The translations under genes and the position numbers were made by a program. DNA of 64,000 bases from assembly GCA_963716245.1 (NCBI GenBank), contig OY970300.1, positions 1,426,001 through 1,490,000 of the forward strand. The letters are read 5' to 3'. Source of the DNA: VRUE01 sp963716245. Lineage in GTDB: Bacteria; Actinomycetota; Thermoleophilia; Solirubrobacterales; 70-9. Position 1 is the stretch's first letter, and every line of letters begins with the position of its first letter. Of this stretch, positions 59,640 to 64,000 are shown one piece after another. The notes beneath the pieces were generated by a model, which had not been told where the DNA came from, did not search any database, and saw nothing but the letters and a program-made list of their open reading frames with translations.

Positions 59640-59703
59640 GCCTGACCAGGACGCAGGGAGCGTGGCGTGCTCTGCACGCGAGCGACCGAGGACGCCGTCA
59701 GGC
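59640..59703 (+). repeat. Structured 3' repeat, copy 3 (after nadE)
   Basis: Outer arms GCCTGAC and GTCAGGC pair. The core 59648-59695 matches copies 1 and 2, with hairpin GCGTGC-TCT-GCACGC. In place of CGCA-GAGA-TGCG it has CGCC-GTCA-GGCG (59693-59704), a compensated stem. It starts 16 nt after the nadE stop and its right end overlaps the last codons of the convergent thioesterase. Confidence 0.85.
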
Positions 59704-60105
59704 GCCGGTCTGGAGCGGCCTGACGGCGATGGTCATCTGGGCGAGGGCGCAGAGGCGGTCGTCGGCATCGCGAACCTCGGCCTCCCAGACCCAGGTGGTG
59801 CGGCCGCGATGGCGGGCATGAGCGTTGACCTCGGCGTGGCCCTCGGTGATCGGGCGGATGAAGCTGACCGAGATCGACTGGCCCATCGCGGCCATCCCGT
59901 CGTCGAGCACCGCGAGCGCCGTGGCCCGGGAGCAGACGCTCTCGACCAGGCTCGACATCGCGCCCCCGTGCATCAGCCCAACCGGCTGGCGCAGCTCGTC
60001 GCGCATCGGGATCCGCGCCTGCGCGTGCCCCGGATCGTCGTCGAGCCACTCCGTGCCGAGCAGCGCGTCGTAGTGGGAATGCAGGCCACGTGGGTCGTCC
60101 GCCAT
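59698..60105 (-). CDS. Hotdog-fold thioesterase (PaaI-like)
   Basis: 135 residues from ATG 60105; TAGGGT ends 8 nt before it. The family motif LMHGGAMSSLVESVCSRA carries the HGG site and an acidic residue on the hotdog helix; TTWVWEAEVRDADDRLCALA follows. It probably hydrolyses small acyl-CoA thioesters. The last codons (LQTGA) are encoded by part of the structured repeat. Confidence 0.88.
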   Translation of the reverse strand: MADDPRGLHSHYDALLGTEWLDDDPGHAQARIPMRDELRQPVGLMHGGAMSSLVESVCSRATALAVLDDGMAAMGQSISVSFIRPITEGHAEVNAHARHRGRTTWVWEAEVRDADDRLCALAQMTIAVRPLQTGA

Positions 60106-60113
60106 CGCCGCGC

Positions 60114-60119
60114 ACCCTA
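60114..60119 (-). promoter_or_regulatory. -10 hexamer TAGGGT for the thioesterase
   Basis: TAGGGT on the minus strand ends 8 nt before the ATG at 60105; the 50-nt palindrome begins 2 nt upstream. Confidence 0.45.
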
Positions 60120-60121
60120 TC

Positions 60122-60175
60122 CCGACGTGCCGCTACTTGACCCACCATATGGGTGGTCAAGTAGCGGCACGTCGG
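60122..60175 (+). repeat. 50-nt palindrome, copy 2, between divergent genes
   Basis: CCGACGTGCCGCTACTTGAC and its exact complement flank CCACC-ATATG-GGTGG with one bulged C. Its 50-nt core 60124-60173 is identical to the copy at 46130 except one base. It fills the space between the two divergent -10 hexamers at 60114 and 60189. Confidence 0.9.
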
Positions 60176-60188
60176 CCGGGCGGTCGCG

Positions 60189-60194
60189 TAGGGT
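60189..60194 (+). promoter_or_regulatory. -10 hexamer TAGGGT for the anti-sigma-like gene
   Basis: TAGGGT ends 9 nt before the GTG at 60204. Confidence 0.4.
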
Positions 60195-60203
60195 TGGCCG
60201 GGC

Positions 60204-61055
60204 GTGGCACTGAGCGACGACCAGAGGAAGCTGCTGAAGCTCCTCGCGAAGCAGGACGAGGCCTACGAGGCGATCGCCGCCGCGACGGGGGCGAGCATCG
60301 ACGACCTGAAGGCGAAAGCGGCAGAGGCGATCGAGGCTCTCGAGGAGGAACCGCGGGCCGCAGACCCCGTCGAGGCGCCGGACCCGCGGCCGCGCGCGGT
60401 CGAGGCCCCTCGTCGCCGACCTCCTCGACGAGAGGCAAAGCCGAGGCCGCGACGCTCGGCTTCCCTGCCCGGGAACCGTCGTCTCGCCGAACTCGTCGGG
60501 GGCGCCGTCGTCGTCCTGCTGCTGATCCTCTTCGCGACGGGCGCGATCGACATCGGCGGGGATTCGGACTCCGACGGTGACTCCGAGCAGGCCGCGCTGA
60601 GCGAAGGGATCCCGACCTCGGCCTCCAAGCAGGCGACCCAGGCGGTCCTGCGGGGCGTCGGCGACAGCGGCGCCAGCGGGCGGGCCCTGTTCGGGCGCTC
60701 CAAACAGCAGGTGCTCCTGCTGCTGGCCGCCAAAGGCCTCGACCCGACGCCGCCCGGCAGCTCCTACGCGATCTCGCTCGCCCGCTCGCCCGAGGAGCGG
60801 ATTCCGATCGCCGCCACGCGCGTCGGCGACTCCGGCACGATCAGCGGCCAGTTCCAGCTTCCCCCCAACGTGCTCGGGCTGCTCGCGACCGGCTACGACG
60901 AGATGGAGATCGCTCTCGTCGTCAACGACGAACTCGAAACCGCCCTGGCTCAGTCGCAGCGCGAGAAAAGCGCTCCGGTCTTCGACGCGACCGCCGTCCT
61001 GCGCGGCCCGGTGATCGGGCCGGTCGTCGACGCGGCCGCCGAAGGCGACGGCTAG
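60204..61055 (+). CDS. Membrane protein with cytoplasmic helical domain and exported beta domain
   Basis: 283 residues from GTG 60204. A short helical N-domain with a possible helix-turn-helix (LSDDQRKLLKLLAKQDEAYE, GASIDDLKAKAAEAI), a basic Pro/Arg linker, one transmembrane helix (LVGGAVVVLLLILFATGAI, near 97-115) and an exported C-terminal domain (VLRGVGDSGASGRALFGR, DSGTISGQFQLPPNVLG) that resembles anti-sigma-type sensory tails. No partner sigma factor is adjacent. The role in signalling is inference. Confidence 0.75.
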   Translation: MALSDDQRKLLKLLAKQDEAYEAIAAATGASIDDLKAKAAEAIEALEEEPRAADPVEAPDPRPRAVEAPRRRPPRREAKPRPRRSASLPGNRRLAELVGGAVVVLLLILFATGAIDIGGDSDSDGDSEQAALSEGIPTSASKQATQAVLRGVGDSGASGRALFGRSKQQVLLLLAAKGLDPTPPGSSYAISLARSPEERIPIAATRVGDSGTISGQFQLPPNVLGLLATGYDEMEIALVVNDELETALAQSQREKSAPVFDATAVLRGPVIGPVVDAAAEGDG

Positions 61056-62710
61056 ACGAGCAGCTTGCCGGGGTTCATGATCCCGGCCGGGTCGAGCCGC
61101 TCCTTGACGGCCCGCAGCGCCTCCAAGCCCAGCCGCCCCACCTCCGCCTCCATGTACGGCGCGTGGTCTCGACCGACCGCGTGGTGATGCGTGATCGTGC
61201 CGCCGTTGGCGACGATCGCCTCCGAGGCCGCTCGCTTCACGGCCGCCCACTGGTCGATCTCCTCGCCGCTCCGCGCCCTGGCGACGAACGTGTAGTAGAG
61301 CGAGGCCCCGTCCGCGTAGGCGTGCGATAGATGGCACATGACCATGCCCGGCGTTCCCTGCGCGGCGAGCGCGTCCCGGATCGCCCCAGCCACCCCGCGG
61401 CGCAGCCCTTCTAGGCCCGACCAGGTGTGCGAGGTCTCCAGCGTCTCGACCATCGCGCCGAGGTCCATCAGGGCGTCGCGCAGGTAAGGGCCCTGGTAGC
61501 GGCCGTGCTCCCACGAGCGACCGGCCGCCTGGCCGAGGTAGACGGCGCCGCCCCGGCGCAGGCCGCGGACGGTCAGCGCTCGACGCCGCGCGACCGACTC
61601 CTCCTCGCCCTCGACCCCGACGACGATCAGGCAGCCGCCGGCGCGACGGCGCAGGCCGAGATAGCGCCGGAACAATGCGCCCGTCGCGCCGCGCGGCCCG
61701 GACAGCGCGAGCGAGGCGCGCGTCTCCTCCTCGTCGGAGACCCTGATCACGTCGGGCAGGCCCGGCCCCTGGGCGAGTCCGCGGACGATCTCGGCGCCGG
61801 CCTCGAAGCTCTCCGCGATCCAGCCCTCGTAGCGCCGCACCCGAGGCACGGGACGGACTCGCACCGTCGCGTCGGGAATCACCCCGAGGACGCCCTCCGA
61901 CCCGACGACGAGCTCGCGCAGGGACGGCCCGGCGGCGGTGTGCGGACTGTCCAGGGTGCGCAGCTCGCCCGCCGGCGCGACCAGCCGCACGGCGCTGACC
62001 AGAGCGTCGAAGCGCCCGTAGCCGCTCGACGCCTGCCCGGCGGAGCGGGTCGCGGCGAAGCCGCCGATCGTCGCGTACTCGAAGGACTGCGGGAAGTGGC
62101 CTAGCGTGACGCCATGCGCCGCCAGTGCCGCCTCCGCCTCGGGACCGCGCAGCCCGGCTCCCAGCCGCGCCGTCATAGAGCGCCGGTCGACCTCCACGTC
62201 CCGTAGGCGGCAGAGGTCGAGGCTGACGAGGCGGTCGTGCGATCCCCGCAGCGGCTCGATCCCGCCGACCACACTGGTGCCGCCGCCGAAGGGGACGACC
62301 GCGATCCCCTCGCGCGCGCAGGCGTCGAGCGCCCGGCGCACCGCATCGGCATCGGCCGGCAGCAGCACGGCGTCGGGAGCTTGGTCGAGGCGCCCGGCGC
62401 GCAGCCGCACGAGGTCGGCATAGCCGCGTCCGGCCGCGTGCCGAACGCGGTCCTCGACGGAGGCGAAGACCGCCTCGGCGCCAACCGCCTCCACGAGCGC
62501 GTCGGGCAGAGGCTGGGGATCGGGCAGCTCGAACGCCTCGAGATCCGCATGGCGAGGCGAAGGATCCAGCTCGCCGACCCACTCGCTCAGCGCCGCTCTG
62601 GCCGCGGCGTCGAGATCAGGCGAGATGCCCGGATCGCCCCACCCCCACCACTTCGAGTCCCTGCGCGGGCCGGTCAACTCGAAGCCGCCCGTGGCGCGTT
62701 GGTCGGACAT
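61052..62710 (-). CDS. FAD-binding oxidase of the alkyldihydroxyacetone-phosphate synthase/glycolate oxidase type
   Basis: 552 residues from ATG 62710. FAD-binding PCMH domain (about 110-290): PFGGGTSVVGGIEPL, HFPQSFEYATIGGFAATRSA, LVVGSEGVLGVI. The C-terminal cap includes WEHGRYQGPYLRD and the THHHAVGRDHAPYME histidine block typical of AGPS-like enzymes, ending DPAGIMNPGKLL. The substrate could be an ether-lipid precursor or a hydroxy acid; no lipid partner gene is next to it. It is convergent with the 60204 gene, overlapping by 4 nt. Confidence 0.9.
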   Translation of the reverse strand: MSDQRATGGFELTGPRRDSKWWGWGDPGISPDLDAAARAALSEWVGELDPSPRHADLEAFELPDPQPLPDALVEAVGAEAVFASVEDRVRHAAGRGYADLVRLRAGRLDQAPDAVLLPADADAVRRALDACAREGIAVVPFGGGTSVVGGIEPLRGSHDRLVSLDLCRLRDVEVDRRSMTARLGAGLRGPEAEAALAAHGVTLGHFPQSFEYATIGGFAATRSAGQASSGYGRFDALVSAVRLVAPAGELRTLDSPHTAAGPSLRELVVGSEGVLGVIPDATVRVRPVPRVRRYEGWIAESFEAGAEIVRGLAQGPGLPDVIRVSDEEETRASLALSGPRGATGALFRRYLGLRRRAGGCLIVVGVEGEEESVARRRALTVRGLRRGGAVYLGQAAGRSWEHGRYQGPYLRDALMDLGAMVETLETSHTWSGLEGLRRGVAGAIRDALAAQGTPGMVMCHLSHAYADGASLYYTFVARARSGEEIDQWAAVKRAASEAIVANGGTITHHHAVGRDHAPYMEAEVGRLGLEALRAVKERLDPAGIMNPGKLLV

Positions 62711-62735
62711 ATTCCGACTTTTGCGCCAAGCCCGC

Positions 62736-63200
62736 TCACTCCTGACCCCCGGTCAGGGCGTTTTCGATCCCGTCCAGCGCCTCGTCGAGGATCTTGCGCT
62801 GGCCGCCGCGCATCATCGGCGACCCGAGCCGGGACAGGCCGCGCAGCGCCTGCGTCGACGTGAGCGAGACCTCGGTGCCCGCGCCGTCCGGGCGCAGTCG
62901 GATCTCGACGGTGGACTTGCGCAGGTGGCGCGCGAAGGGGGTGTCCTCCAGCCGCTGCTCCCAGACGTAGCGCTCCGGCTCTGCCGCCGAGACGCAGCGA
63001 TAGTCGGCGCGCACGCCGCGTCCCTCGGCGGTCTGCAGCACCTTGGTCCACTGGCTGCGCCGGCCGCCGCTCTTGCGGTCGACGCTCTCGACCCGGCTCG
63101 TCCGCGGCCACCAGCGCGGCAGCCCGTAAGGATCGGAGACGAGGTTCCAGACCTCGCTTGGCGTGGCGGAGATCGTGCGGCGGCGGCTTACACGTGGCAT
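62736..63200 (-). CDS. SRPBCC-family (START-like) lipid/ligand-binding protein
   Basis: 154 residues from ATG 63200. Helix-grip fold: the N-terminal TISATPSEVWNLVSDPYGLP, WPRTSRVESVDRK, and the curved beta sheet (KSTVEIRLRPDGAGTEVSLT) with a long C-terminal helix (GGQRKILDEALDGIENAL) that covers the pocket. Such proteins bind lipids, polyketides or aromatic compounds; the ligand is unknown. It lies on the same strand between the MerR regulator and the FAD oxidase. Confidence 0.82.
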   Translation of the reverse strand: MPRVSRRRTISATPSEVWNLVSDPYGLPRWWPRTSRVESVDRKSGGRRSQWTKVLQTAEGRGVRADYRCVSAAEPERYVWEQRLEDTPFARHLRKSTVEIRLRPDGAGTEVSLTSTQALRGLSRLGSPMMRGGQRKILDEALDGIENALTGGQE

Positions 63201-63233
63201 GGATTGGGCGCGAAACCGGAGGCCTGCGGCGTC

Positions 63234-63983
63234 CTAGTCGCCCGCGAGGCGGCGCAGGTCCCTGACTAGGAGCAAATGCTTCAGGTGGCTGACCGTGGCG
63301 GCCAGGCTCTCCAGCGTCTCCAACGCCTCCTTGCGGCGCTCGGGGTTGCGCGAGCGCAGCGACGGGCCCAGCAGCGCTTCCAGGAGGTTCGCCTCGCGGT
63401 CCGCGGAGGAGCGGAAGACGCGCAGGTTGCGCGCGCCCACGCCGACCCGGGAGAGCTCGTTGGCGGCCCGGACGATCTCCCGGTCGGTCTCGTCGTAGAC
63501 GGTCTTGCCGTCGCGCTTCTCGGGCTGGACGATCCCGTAGTTCTCCAGCTCGGCGACCAGCTCCGCCCGGGCGCCCGTCTCCTCGACCAGCTCGTCGAGC
63601 CCGAGGTAGGCGTTGGAGGTGTTGACGAGGATCGCGCGCCGCACCGCCCCGCCGCTGGGACGGTCGTTGCCGCCGCCGCCGAAGTCGAGGTCGCCGCCCG
63701 CCGCCAGCTCCTGGCGGATCACCCGCAGCGGCAGGAACTCGTCGCGCTGCAGGCGCAGGATCGTCCGCAGCCGCTCGACGTCCGACTGGCTGTAGAGGCG
63801 GTAGCCGCCCGGCGTGCGCCGCGGGCTGAGCAGCTTCTGGTCCTCCAGGTAGCGGATCTTCGAGATCGAGATGTCGTCGAACTCGCCCTGGAGGATCTTG
63901 CAGACGGCGCCGATCGTCAGCGCCTTGCGCGGGCGCGAGTCGCGCTGCCGGGGCTGCTGTTGTTGTTGCTCTGAGACCGCCAT
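63234..63983 (-). CDS. MerR-family transcriptional regulator, FtsR-like
   Basis: 249 residues. A Gln-rich lead (QQQQQPRQRDSRPRK) precedes a MerR winged helix (about 22-100): ALTIGAVCKILQGEFDDISI, RYLEDQKLLSPRRTPGGYR, LYSQSDVERLRTILRLQRD. The long C-domain (about 100-249) lacks metal cysteines and contains a second helical region (VEETGARAELVAELENYGIV, YDETDREIVRAANELSRVGV). Length and pattern match actinobacterial FtsR-type regulators of cell division genes; the targets here are unknown. The gene lies near the window edge and its promoter is partly outside. Confidence 0.85.
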   Translation of the reverse strand: MAVSEQQQQQPRQRDSRPRKALTIGAVCKILQGEFDDISISKIRYLEDQKLLSPRRTPGGYRLYSQSDVERLRTILRLQRDEFLPLRVIRQELAAGGDLDFGGGGNDRPSGGAVRRAILVNTSNAYLGLDELVEETGARAELVAELENYGIVQPEKRDGKTVYDETDREIVRAANELSRVGVGARNLRVFRSSADREANLLEALLGPSLRSRNPERRKEALETLESLAATVSHLKHLLLVRDLRRLAGD

Positions 63984-64000
63984 CGCCCCTCCCCTACTTC

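Noticed and set aside
60117..62582. Long minus-strand frame of 821 codons with Arg/Gly-rich product
   Set aside because: It crosses the 60204 gene antisense and runs through the FAD oxidase gene in the wrong frame; the real oxidase is in another frame with full motifs.

Overview
The window looks like a piece of chromosome from a high-GC actinobacterium. The best fit is the deep-branching class Thermoleophilia (Solirubrobacterales-like). This rests on very GC-rich third codon positions, GTG starts, large lineage-type secreted proteins, a MurT/GatD pair, an LL-diaminopimelate aminotransferase and an actinobacterial FtsR-like MerR regulator. It is mostly housekeeping and metabolic DNA. I see no prophage, transposase, plasmid origin or CRISPR array.

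Layout. 1-3.5 kb: the 3' part of a large modular secreted protein, then a small AT-richer secreted protein. 3.66 kb: tRNA-Val(GAC). 4-5.9 kb: a membrane protein carrying two palindromic insertions and one frameshift. 5.9-21.2 kb: translation and arginine genes: thrS, infC, wecB (opposite strand, splitting infC from rpmI-rplT), a SpoU methyltransferase, pheS, pheT, argC-J-B-D, two small unknown genes, argG and a 51-codon gene. Most of the last eleven overlap or abut. 21.2-28.8 kb: an Rpf-like coiled-coil hydrolase, a coiled-coil membrane protein, ftsK, a RodZ-like protein, cinA, thpR and recA. 29.2-38 kb: miaB, miaA, dapF, dapL, a cupredoxin-like lipoprotein, a beta-lactamase-fold hydrolase, an SDR, hflX and dut. 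38-44.5 kb, mostly minus strand: an RTX-like secreted protein and the overlapping set lipid kinase, murT, methyltransferase, gatD. 44.5-64 kb: cyclophilin, peroxiredoxin, hydrolases, a VKOR/DsbA pair, a second small secreted protein, a lipid-transfer thiolase with an SDR, CcdA, cupin, DinB, a WS/DGAT acyltransferase, nadE, a thioesterase, a flavin oxidase, an SRPBCC protein and a MerR regulator.

The most striking content is three families of short structured repeats. (i) A palindromic element of 82-95 nt occurs four times (4833, 5360, 41633, 55260). Three copies lie inside genes and are, or were before a one-base loss, translated in frame, much like Rickettsia palindromic elements; the stems show compensatory changes. 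(ii) A structured element of 64-102 nt lies just 3' of recA, miaA and nadE, with covarying hairpins. (iii) A nearly perfect 50-nt palindrome is present twice (46130, 60124), once read through as the N-terminus of a hydrolase.

A second theme is start architecture. A TANNNT hexamer sits 6-11 nt before the start codon at more than twenty first-of-unit genes, implying widespread leaderless transcription. In four places the TAG stop of the previous gene is also the first half of that hexamer. Two conserved enzymes look abnormal: DapF has serine at both catalytic cysteine positions, and MiaA lacks an internal segment of roughly 55-60 residues.
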